DNA of 64,000 bases from contig JACJYM010000008.1 of the NCBI GenBank assembly GCA_020636155.1, forward strand, positions 1-64,000. The letters are read 5' to 3'. Shown piece after piece: positions 28,664-35,649 of this stretch. The stretch's first letter is position 1; every line of letters starts with the position of its first letter. The notes below the pieces were generated by a model that was not told the origin of the DNA, ran no database searches, and worked only from the letters and a program-made list of their open reading frames with translations. The stretch is from Lewinellaceae bacterium. GTDB taxonomy: Bacteria > Bacteroidota > Bacteroidia > Chitinophagales > Saprospiraceae. The position numbers and the translations under genes were made by a program.

Positions 28664-29638
28664 ATGAAAAATAGGATAGAAGCACATATCAAGGATTATT
28701 TGCATCGATATGGCAAAATTAACTTGTCCGGTCTTGGTCAATTTATTGTCCATAACCAGCAGGCGGAGATTGTTTTGGCTGATTCAAAGATTACTCCACC
28801 AACTTCTATTTTGCACTTTTTTCCCAATATCGAACTGGATGACAATGCTTTTGCAAAGTATTTATCCATTGTTGAAGGTACGAATGAGGTTGTGACAGCT
28901 GATGAACTTAATACTTATGTTCGACACATTAAAGATAGTCTAAGCAAGACCAATAAAAGTCAAATTACAGGAATTGGGACACTTTACAAAGACGGAGATG
29001 CTATTGTATTTACTCCCGAAAACGAAATTTTTTCTGACGTACACCGTCATTTAAAACCATATCCGATCAAGCCCATTATGGGGAAATTTATTTCAGAGTA
29101 TGATTTACCTCAATTAAGCTACCATCCAGAGGGTACAAAACCAGCATGGCATTATTGGATTCCATTTCTATTGTGTTTGATTTTATCAATATTCTTGATT
29201 TTCAATCTTGATAAATGCCGTGAATCTAACTCCAATGGTGGGGCTATAAGTATGGTCGTTGATACTACGGATGCCAATGCTGTAATGAATCACTCCGCTG
29301 ATTCGGCCAGCAACACTTCAGAAGCGGCACCTAAAGACACCATGACAGGCCTTGATACAGAGACCGATACTAATATGCAATCCTCAATTACCAATGAGAA
29401 GGTGAATACGTGTATCGTCATTTTGGGATCTTATAAGGAATCAAAAAATAGCTTAAAAATGATTCAAAGGGTGGGAGAGTTACAATTTGAGCTATACACG
29501 GAGGAGTACAATGGCTTTACACGTGTAGGATTTCAGTTTGATTGCAGTCATACGGATCTTGTTGATTTTATTCATCATGTAAGAGATGAGATCTCAAAAA
29601 ATGCTTGGTATCTCGTGCCGAGGGTGACTATAGATTGA
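28664..29638 (+). CDS. HU-like (CCDC81-type) domain membrane protein with C-terminal SPOR domain
   Basis: The N-terminal ~150 residues (IEAHIKDYLHRYGKINLSG, GQFIVHNQQAEI, ITGIGTLYKDG) match the two-part HU-like domain found in bacterial CCDC81/HU-SPOR proteins. One transmembrane helix follows (~164-183, WIPFLLCLILSIFLIF). A Ser/Thr/Asp-rich linker (~190-245) leads to a terminal SPOR fold (CIVILGSYKESKNSLKMI to the end), which in other proteins binds denuded peptidoglycan glycans. The arrangement puts the HU-like part in the cytoplasm and SPOR in the periplasm. A role in division-site or envelope organisation is inference. It is monocistronic, converging with the DctP gene with 2 bp between the stops. 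Confidence 0.75.
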   Translation: MKNRIEAHIKDYLHRYGKINLSGLGQFIVHNQQAEIVLADSKITPPTSILHFFPNIELDDNAFAKYLSIVEGTNEVVTADELNTYVRHIKDSLSKTNKSQITGIGTLYKDGDAIVFTPENEIFSDVHRHLKPYPIKPIMGKFISEYDLPQLSYHPEGTKPAWHYWIPFLLCLILSIFLIFNLDKCRESNSNGGAISMVVDTTDANAVMNHSADSASNTSEAAPKDTMTGLDTETDTNMQSSITNEKVNTCIVILGSYKESKNSLKMIQRVGELQFELYTEEYNGFTRVGFQFDCSHTDLVDFIHHVRDEISKNAWYLVPRVTID

Positions 29639-29640
29639 TG

Positions 29641-30759
29641 CTATAACTGATTCATGTCGTTATAATACAGCCTTTCAGAAATGTTAGACCAGTTCATTAT
29701 GTTGGTTTTGAATTTTGAGTAACTCTCAAAAACCTTTCTTGAGAAACGGTCCCTTTCTATCAATTCTCTTAGTACGGTATCCGTTGCATTTTTAAGATGA
29801 TTCAATACGTCTTTTGGTAAAATTTTCACTTCTGCAGGACTTTCATCCTTGATTTTTTGGAGGTAAATATTGTTTTTCGCTTCAAATTCAGAGAGTACCA
29901 TCAGATTCAATTTCGCAGCACATACTTCCAAAATTGTTTGTAAATCAAGTGGTAATTTATCGAACTCTCGTTTGTTGAACATGAATTCTAGATTTGACCC
30001 TGGTTCGTGCCATCCTGGTGCATAATAATATTTCGCAATATTCTGAAAGCCCATTTTATAGTCATGATAGGGTCCAATCCATTCTGTGGCATCGATCACA
30101 CCTCTTTCGAGATTGGTATATATCTCACTACCTGCAGATAGCACGGCAGTTCCTCCCACTTCGTTCAGCACCTTTCCGCCGAGACCGGGTATTCTCATTT
30201 TTAGACCTTTAAAATCTTCAATGCTTTTGATTTCTTTATTAAACCAACCGGCCATTTGTACTCCGGTGTTACCTCCCGGAAAGGGTTTTAAATTGTACTC
30301 GGCATAGAGTTCCGTCCACAAATCTAACCCGCCACCTTGATACAGCCAGGCGTTGACCTGCTGGGCATTCATGCCGAAAGGAACGGTAGTGAAAAATTGC
30401 GTCGCCGGATTTATGCCGGCCCAATAATAGGAAGCGCCATTCGCTATTTCAACAGCTCCACTATTCACGGCTTCAAAAGCTTGTAATGCCGGGATGAGCT
30501 CTCCTCCACCATAGACTTTAATTTTCATCCTTCCACCGGACATGGCTTCTACCCATTGTGCAAAAGCCACACATCCTTCGCCCAAAACGGGAAAATTGGG
30601 TGGCCAAGTAGTGACCATTTTCCACTCGTAATGTTTTTTGCTTATGATGTTGGGGGATTCAATCTCAGCGGACTCATTCTTGCATGAATTGAATGCCATC
30701 AATGCTCCAGTGGCGAGTGCCGTATTTTTTATAAATTCCTTTCGTGATAGCTTTTTCAT
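29641..30759 (-). CDS. TRAP transporter solute-binding lipoprotein, DctP/TakP-like
   Basis: This 372-residue protein begins with a signal sequence ending in a lipobox (MAFNSC, C26). Its N-terminal SRKEFIK resembles a Tat motif, but the second arginine is lacking. WKMVTTWPPNFPVLGEG, GGGELIPALQAFEAVNSGA and GNTGVQMAGWFNKEI are typical of DctP-type receptors for carboxylates, especially the 2-oxoacid (TakP) branch. The partner DctQ/DctM membrane subunits are not adjacent, so it is an orphan receptor within this window. The gene is preceded by a short AT-rich gap and the remnant of an accessory-array repeat. Confidence 0.85.
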   Translation of the reverse strand: MKKLSRKEFIKNTALATGALMAFNSCKNESAEIESPNIISKKHYEWKMVTTWPPNFPVLGEGCVAFAQWVEAMSGGRMKIKVYGGGELIPALQAFEAVNSGAVEIANGASYYWAGINPATQFFTTVPFGMNAQQVNAWLYQGGGLDLWTELYAEYNLKPFPGGNTGVQMAGWFNKEIKSIEDFKGLKMRIPGLGGKVLNEVGGTAVLSAGSEIYTNLERGVIDATEWIGPYHDYKMGFQNIAKYYYAPGWHEPGSNLEFMFNKREFDKLPLDLQTILEVCAAKLNLMVLSEFEAKNNIYLQKIKDESPAEVKILPKDVLNHLKNATDTVLRELIERDRFSRKVFESYSKFKTNIMNWSNISERLYYNDMNQL

Positions 30760-30895
30760 GATAATCCGTTACCTTTTTATTGTGTAAATATAAAGATTAT
30801 TACATGTAATAGTTTATACGATTTTAGTTAGAAACTTGGTGATTTTAGGGTTCTGTTAAATGAGTAATATAATATTTTCATTGAACTGATATAAA

Positions 30896-30925
30896 TCTTG
30901 CGGATCAGATGAAGCCTTATATTGG
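30896..30925 (-). repeat. Remnant of the accessory-array repeat, 3' of the NYN gene (copy R0)
   Basis: CTTGCGGATCAGATGAAGCC and the TTATATT after it parallel the tail CTTGCCGACCACACGAAGCC plus TTATTTATT of repeat copy R4 (63501-63655). It ends 6 nt before the stop codon of the NYN gene, the same position held by the other copies. Only the tail is preserved. Confidence 0.4.
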
Positions 30926-30931
30926 TTGGAG

Positions 30932-31690
30932 TTATTTTATCGTTTTGACATAAATATGTTTTATATGCGTTTTTTCAACTTCTCTTTCATCAACCTTAAA
31001 ATGCTTATCTAAAGATTTTATTAATGGAGTTAGTTTTGGAAATCCATAATTTCGTGCATCAAAATCTGGTTTCTTTTTAATAATCAATGCTCCAACTTCG
31101 GCAAGAAATGCCCATCCGTTGTCGTCAGCTAAGGCTTCAATTGACGATTCTATTAATCTAATTAACTTATTATCAATCGAATCTAACTTAGGTGTTTGTA
31201 CTTGTGTAGTGATTTTTATTGTAGATTTTTGTGCTTTTAAAATCACATTAGCCTCAATAATTTCAATGTAAATAAATTTATCACATGCAACAATAAAAGG
31301 ATTTGGCGTTTTCTTTTCACCAATACCAATAACTAACATGCCAGATTCCCTTATTCTAATAGCCAATCGGGTAAAATCACTATCACTTGAAACTAGGCAA
31401 AACCCATCAACTTTTTGACTATGCAAAATGTCCATTGCATCAATTATCATTGCTGAATCTGTTGCATTTTTACCTGACGTATAGCTATATTGTTGAATTG
31501 GAGTTATTGCATGTTCAAGCAATGCTGATTTCCAACCAGAAATAGTTGGCTTTGTCCAATCTCCATATATTCTTTTAATTGTTGGAACTCCAAGTTTTGC
31601 AATCTCATCTAGCATTCCTTTTATATTTGAATAAGGAATATTGTCAGCGTCAATGAGTACAGCCAATTTTAAATCTTTTTTTTCTTCCAT
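30932..31690 (-). CDS. NYN-domain (LabA/DUF88-like) putative ribonuclease with LOTUS/OST-HTH-like C-terminus
   Basis: KLAVLIDADNIPYSN near the N-terminus, CLVSSDSDFTRLAIRIRESG and MLVIGIGEKKTPNPF are the conserved acidic motifs of NYN (PIN-like) nucleases. The C-terminal ~75 residues (LIRLIESSIEALADDNGWA, LGA-like turn, FDARNYGFPKLTPLI) match an OST-HTH/LOTUS domain, which binds RNA in related proteins. The start is placed at the ATG of MEEKKDLK (31690-31688); an upstream in-frame start would add nine atypical residues. RNA cleavage or turnover is the expected function. It sits in the accessory block with repeat copies on both sides, so it may belong to the mobile gene pool. Confidence 0.8.
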   Translation of the reverse strand: MEEKKDLKLAVLIDADNIPYSNIKGMLDEIAKLGVPTIKRIYGDWTKPTISGWKSALLEHAITPIQQYSYTSGKNATDSAMIIDAMDILHSQKVDGFCLVSSDSDFTRLAIRIRESGMLVIGIGEKKTPNPFIVACDKFIYIEIIEANVILKAQKSTIKITTQVQTPKLDSIDNKLIRLIESSIEALADDNGWAFLAEVGALIIKKKPDFDARNYGFPKLTPLIKSLDKHFKVDEREVEKTHIKHIYVKTIK

Positions 31691-31740
31691 AGTAGTGTTT
31701 TTAATAATGACCGCCAATTCAATGGTATCCTAACATTGCC

Positions 31741-32026
31741 ACCCAAAACTTCAAACTAATGGACGTGACTAAATATGGCGGTGTATGTATTTCGGTCAGA
31801 CAGCTGCGGTCAATATGGTATTACTTTTCGAGGTGTCTTATTATTTTTTCTCTAAGGTAGTGATTTTTTGAGAAGGATAAGTGCTTTTTGAGAGGTTTTT
31901 TGGATTTAATAAAGATTGGAATCCACTATGAAGACTCTTTGCAGGTAATAAAAAACTATACTAATGTATTAAGAACACAGGCTTCGTTCCGGGTCTTGAT
32001 GACCACATGGAGGCTTATTTATTGTC
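31741..32026 (-). repeat. Accessory-array intergenic repeat, copy R1
   Basis: The segment from GTGACTAAATATGGCGGTGT (from 31765) through TAAGGTAGTGATTTTTTGAG to TTGGAATCCACTA is nearly the same as in R2. The central 19-bp hairpin is replaced by unrelated sequence. The tail ACACAGGCTTC..GGGTCTTGATGACC..GGAGGCTTATTTATTG is retained and ends 9 nt before the stop codon of the gene at 32035. It fills the 344-bp gap between that gene and the NYN gene. Confidence 0.75.
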
Positions 32027-32034
32027 GAAAGTCT

Positions 32035-32700
32035 CTATTTGTTTTTTAGGCTTATATCGTTCATAAATTGCTTCTTTCCAATTTTGGCATAAGTCTTTCC
32101 CATTTTGAATTTGAACTCGGTATTGTTATAATTGTAGTATCTATTAAATTCATCAACATCATGTTCATAACAATAGTACAAACTCCTTTTTAAGAATAAA
32201 TTATTTAAGAACAAGTTCAAATTTTGAGCATCTGACATTTTAGAATTAAATGTTTCTTCAAGTATATTATAGATTCCTGCCTTAGTATGATATTGTGATT
32301 CTTTGTGAACAGTAGTATCTATTGGCTCTATAAGTTTTATATCTGTTTGATCATTCAATTTAGTTACTATACCATATCTTGTACCATATTCGTAAGTTTC
32401 AATACTCCATATCAGTTTCATGCCAATATTTGATTCCAAAGTTCTTTTTACTAATCCATGAAATATTTTTTGATAGTCAATTGTTTGAGACAATACTTTT
32501 TTGACATTAAATTTTGCCTCCTTTTCTGAATAGTTAATAGCTATTAGTTCACTAAACACGGATGAGTTTAGTTCTTTTTCTGGCCACTCTTCATAAAAAA
32601 TTATACTCTCGAATTCTTTTGTTGTGATTCGTTTTTCAAAGAGGTCAAAATAGATCTTTTCTATGTTTTTTAGTGTATTCAGATTTTCTCTTTTATTTGA
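32035..32700 (-). pseudogene. Orphan accessory gene, probably truncated at its 5' end
   Basis: No family was recognised. The frame closes at 32035 and is open without ATG back to a stop at 32703-32701. The first usable start is a GTG at 32559-32557 (174 residues), but the reading frame upstream of it (ENLNTLKNIEKIYFDLFEKR and onward) looks protein-like. So the natural N-terminus has probably been lost. The protein is charged and rich in Asn, Tyr and Lys, with no signal peptide or membrane segment. The truncation point falls beside the inverted repeat at 32712-32763, which separates this gene from HigA. That fits a cut or exchange at a cassette border. Confidence 0.45.
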
Positions 32701-32711
32701 TTAGCTACCGT

Positions 32712-32763
32712 CCAAGTGCAGACGGAGTGCCGAAAAATGGAGGCATTTTGTTCTGCACATTGG
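32712..32763 (-). repeat. Imperfect inverted repeat 3' of the higBA pair
   Basis: CCAAGTGCAGA (32712-32722) pairs with TCTGCACATTGG (32752-32763) with one bulged A. AGTGCC (32726-32731) pairs with GGCATT (32742-32747) inside, leaving a short loop. It follows the higA stop codon by 13 nt in the direction of transcription. Without a T tract it is not a standard terminator. Its shape, a bulged stem of about 50 nt, resembles a cassette recombination site, but no attC core sequence is present. Confidence 0.55.
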
Positions 32764-32776
32764 TATATATCACATT

Positions 32777-33142
32777 CTAATTTATTTCATAATCTTGTAT
32801 CAGAATTTTCGGTTGTAACTTTAGTCGTTCTGACAAATTTCGAATCATACTTACTGTAAGCTTTCGTTTCTTATTTAGTATTTCAGATACTATTCCCTTG
32901 GAGCCTACGATGCCAACCAAGTCCTTTTGTCTGAGCTGTAGTTCTTCCATTCTTATTTTTACTGCTACAATTGGATCAGGCGAATCAACTGAATAATGTT
33001 CCTCTTCATAATTCTCTATTAATAATGCTAACAATTCAGCCTCTTGTCCATCTTTTGTAGTTGGATCGGCATCAAATATTTGTTCAAGCCTTTCCAATGA
33101 TGTGTCATATTGCTCCTCAGTTTTAATTATTGTATGTTTCAT
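32777..33142 (-). CDS. higA: HigA-family antitoxin
   Basis: This 121-residue protein ends in an XRE-type helix-turn-helix (residues ~65-115: IRMEELQLRQKDLVGIVGSK, GIVSEILNKKRKLTVSMIRN). The acidic N-terminal half with EEQYDTSLERLEQIFDADP is typical of HigA antitoxins. It overlaps the end of the upstream toxin gene by 4 nt (ATGA), so the two are translationally coupled. HigA normally neutralises HigB and represses its own promoter. The order toxin-then-antitoxin is characteristic of hig loci. Confidence 0.9.
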   Translation of the reverse strand: MKHTIIKTEEQYDTSLERLEQIFDADPTTKDGQEAELLALLIENYEEEHYSVDSPDPIVAVKIRMEELQLRQKDLVGIVGSKGIVSEILNKKRKLTVSMIRNLSERLKLQPKILIQDYEIN

Positions 33143-33435
33143 ATCTTGTCTAAATCTATTTTATCATAATCATTATGTGTGCCTATAAACCTAATGAATA
33201 CCCATTGCTTATCATAATTTATTTTAGCTACCAGCCGATAGTCATTCCCTTTTATATTGAAAACAACTCTTGAGTTTTTTAAAATACTAACTGTTGCATA
33301 AAATTCCTTGATTTCATTTGGATTTGACCATTTTGCTCCTCTTACTGTATCATACCATGTTTCTAAGTAGTCTTTGGAATCTGGATACTTTTCCCAAAAT
33401 TCTCGAATTGTTCGTTTCGCAATTATTCTTTTCAC
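33139..33435 (-). CDS. higB: HigB-family mRNA interferase toxin
   Basis: The RelE-like toxin of about 98 residues has RIIAKRTIREFWEKYPDSK at the N-terminus, WYDTVRGAKWSNPNEIKEFY in the middle, and RVVFNIKGNDYRLVAKINYD and FIRFIGTHNDYDKID at the C-terminus. All of these are family signatures. HigB cleaves mRNA on the ribosome. The start is taken as GTG at 33435-33433 because family members begin close to RIIAKR. A TTG five codons upstream (33450) is the alternative. It precedes higA with a 4-nt overlap. Confidence 0.9.
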   Translation of the reverse strand: MKRIIAKRTIREFWEKYPDSKDYLETWYDTVRGAKWSNPNEIKEFYATVSILKNSRVVFNIKGNDYRLVAKINYDKQWVFIRFIGTHNDYDKIDLDKI

Positions 33436-33505
33436 GTGACAAAAATACAAAAGTTATCAATACGAGAACATTTTCATGATAGAACTTTATCATTTGTGAC
33501 ACATA

Positions 33506-33854
33506 TCTCAAAGGAATACAAACACCACCACCCGAAACATCAAGCTGAAATACGTGACTAAATATGGCGGTGTTTGTATTTCAGCGTGACATTTACGTTG
33601 CTTTGGGTATACCTTTTTGAGTGTGTCTTATTATTTTTTGTCTAAGGTAGTGATTTTTTGAGAAGGATACTTGATTTTTGAGAGGAATTTTGGATTTAGT
33701 CAAAATTGGAATCCACTAATGGCTGACTAGCTATACGACAGAAAAATTTCCTCGAGTTCTACTCGGGACTTTGCACAATCCCTAGTAGAACTCGAGGATC
33801 TTTGACACAGGCTTCATGCTTGGTCTTGCCGACTACGAAATGTCTTATATATTA
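33506..33854 (-). repeat. Accessory-array intergenic repeat, copy R2 (most complete)
   Basis: The left half starts TCTCAAAGGAATACAAACACC and contains a second arm GGTGTTTGTATT (~33570-33581), forming an inverted repeat around a ~45-nt loop. It continues through TCTAAGGTAGTGATTTTTTG to TTGGAATCCACTA. The right half contains a 19-bp hairpin (33750-33768 with 33779-33797, one mismatch, 10-nt loop) and the tail GACACAGGCTTCATGC. The copy lies 3' of the DUF4411 gene, separated from its stop by about 90 nt of unassigned sequence, and upstream of higB. Confidence 0.8.
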
Positions 33855-33947
33855 TGGGGAGTGATTTATATAGATTCTCCTAAGTTTCTAAGCATTTCAA
33901 CCGTATTGAAATAGTTTACTCCATGATAAATGCATACATCTGGGATT

Positions 33948-34358
33948 TTAATTCTTGATTTTCTCTGGCTCACTTTTTTCATGAGTTAATATAGGAATAT
34001 TTTGATTTATTGCATAAGATATTATCCATGTATCTGCATAATCATTGTCTAAAAATTGTTCAATTGCACGTTGAGTGAAATGATCGTTTCTTGAATTTGC
34101 CCATGATACTAATGCTGCATATTCACTTATTGAAATGGAACTGTCTTTAAAGAAATCTGTTGGCAAATTTGATTGACACCAATTCGTAAGTTCATCATCA
34201 TTTTGAAAAATTTCATCTCGCACCTTATCTATGCTAATTATTAATTCTTGACGAGCTAACTGTTCGATTTTCGCCCAAAAACTAGGTAAAACATCAAAGG
34301 GATAATTAGATCGATGTGCTTGAATAAAGAAATTTGAATCTAAAATATACGGACTCAT
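33948..34358 (-). CDS. DUF4411 family PIN-like protein, putative toxin
   Basis: YILDSNFFIQAHRSNYPFD at the N-terminus has the first PIN-like acidic residue (D8). NDDELTNWCQ and DNDYADTWIISYAINQNIPI supply later conserved acids, and ILTHEKSEP is the family's end motif. PIN-like proteins are usually ribonucleases. DUF4411 proteins are commonly encoded directly after an XRE/ImmA-type regulator, as here, and such pairs have been proposed as toxin-antitoxin modules. The start codon overlaps the end of the upstream gene by 4 nt. Confidence 0.75.
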   Translation of the reverse strand: MSPYILDSNFFIQAHRSNYPFDVLPSFWAKIEQLARQELIISIDKVRDEIFQNDDELTNWCQSNLPTDFFKDSSISISEYAALVSWANSRNDHFTQRAIEQFLDNDYADTWIISYAINQNIPILTHEKSEPEKIKN

Positions 34359-35494
34359 AATTGAAGTAATTGTTCTTTCATGAATCTGGAATAAGTATCG
34401 CCCTTTAAACTAGTTAATTTATAGGCATCTCGATATAGTAATTTGTTTTCTTTTACAGCACTATTAATGTAGTTAGCGAAGCGTAAACTAATTCTTTTCT
34501 TTGCTGTCGCATAAAAGTTTCCACCATCTCCCTGGCTCTCTTTCCTTTTATTAATGAAATCAATATAGTCATTATAGAATTGAAAAAAATCTTCTTTTGT
34601 CATGAGTCCATTGTCAAGAAGTCTTCTTCCTACAACAATCGGACTTACTTTAAAAATTCTACTGAGAGTTCCAATTCTTTGTTCTGTTTTGTACACTTTT
34701 ATTAGTAATTCAGTTGGTACTAAAAACTCTGCGGCAACCTTATCGCAAAATAATTCTATCGGATCATCAGCTGGGATCATTTGGTTCAAATCAAACCCTG
34801 CACTTTCACCAATCCAAATATGAGCTAATTCATGAATTAATGTAAACATTTGAGCTGCTTTAGTATCTGCAGAATTAACAAATAAAAAAGGAGCCATATT
34901 ATTGACTAGAACAAATCCTCTACATTCATCTACATCTATTTTCCTTTTAGTGTTATTCTCAACAACACCATTGAAAGTTACAATGACACCTATCTCTTCT
35001 ATTTTATTAGTGAGAAAATCTAAAGTCCTCTCCCAAGTAGCGTGTTTGGATGCCCAATTTGTTTGAAGTTCCAATGTATTTCTTATATCATTGACAATTT
35101 CAATTACATTAGAATCCAGGTTGTATTTACCTACAAATGGTAATTCTTCATAACCACTTTCTTCCATGTGTTCTGTAAGCCATGTCTGCCTGTCTTTTAG
35201 AATTTGAATTGTGTGGTAAACATTTAAAGATACTTTTGCAGAAGGTTCTTTTCCAGATCTAAAAAAAGGAAATGTCAAGCTTTCCTCAGGTAAATTGTCT
35301 GCGAACATATATCCAAAAGGTACATGAAGTCTTTTGGTCAATTTTTCTAGTTGTTTTACAGTTGTGTCAGATTCTTCATTAATCCAATCCGTCAATTTAG
35401 GAAATGCAATAAGTAGGTCATCCAATTCAACTCCAGCACGTTGAATTGCCCATTCAATATTATTTCTATTAAATTTTTTGACTCTTGTTGCCAT
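34355..35494 (-). CDS. XRE-ImmA/IrrE family zinc metallopeptidase, putative antitoxin/regulator
   Basis: The N-terminal ~80 residues (WAIQRAGVELDDLLIAFPKL, LEKLTKRLHVPFGYMFAD) form an XRE-like DNA-binding region. The ImmA/IrrE (COG2856) peptidase domain follows, with HELAH (H221, E222, H225) and FCDKVAAEFLVP supplying the third-ligand region. The family includes ICEBs1 ImmA and IrrE, which act by cleaving repressors. Here the fusion with HTH and the 4-nt coupling to the DUF4411 gene suggest a self-contained toxin-antitoxin operon. It is the rightmost gene of the first accessory block. Confidence 0.8.
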   Translation of the reverse strand: MATRVKKFNRNNIEWAIQRAGVELDDLLIAFPKLTDWINEESDTTVKQLEKLTKRLHVPFGYMFADNLPEESLTFPFFRSGKEPSAKVSLNVYHTIQILKDRQTWLTEHMEESGYEELPFVGKYNLDSNVIEIVNDIRNTLELQTNWASKHATWERTLDFLTNKIEEIGVIVTFNGVVENNTKRKIDVDECRGFVLVNNMAPFLFVNSADTKAAQMFTLIHELAHIWIGESAGFDLNQMIPADDPIELFCDKVAAEFLVPTELLIKVYKTEQRIGTLSRIFKVSPIVVGRRLLDNGLMTKEDFFQFYNDYIDFINKRKESQGDGGNFYATAKKRISLRFANYINSAVKENKLLYRDAYKLTSLKGDTYSRFMKEQLLQL

Positions 35495-35649
35495 AGTTTT
35501 ACAAAGATAACCTCTTTCTCCAAGTTTTTATTTTCTTCCTTCATTGTATGTAACTCTAAGAAATAAAAACAACCCCACCTGAATTTTTAATTTTATACAA
35601 AGACAAATTGATAATCTCTATCGAGTTGATTACCGAAAATACGATTTAT

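Noticed and set aside
28481..28753. Minus-strand 90-codon open frame upstream of and overlapping the HU/SPOR gene
   Set aside because: It overlaps a well-supported start region, has low-complexity composition and no recognised motif.
30730..30759. Twin-arginine signal on the DctP-like protein
   Set aside because: The motif reads SRKEFIK with only one arginine; the lipobox shows Sec-type lipoprotein export is sufficient.
31741..34000. Insertion sequence as the source of the large repeats
   Set aside because: No transposase frame exists in any copy, ends are not consistent between copies, and no target-site duplication was seen. A non-autonomous element remains possible.
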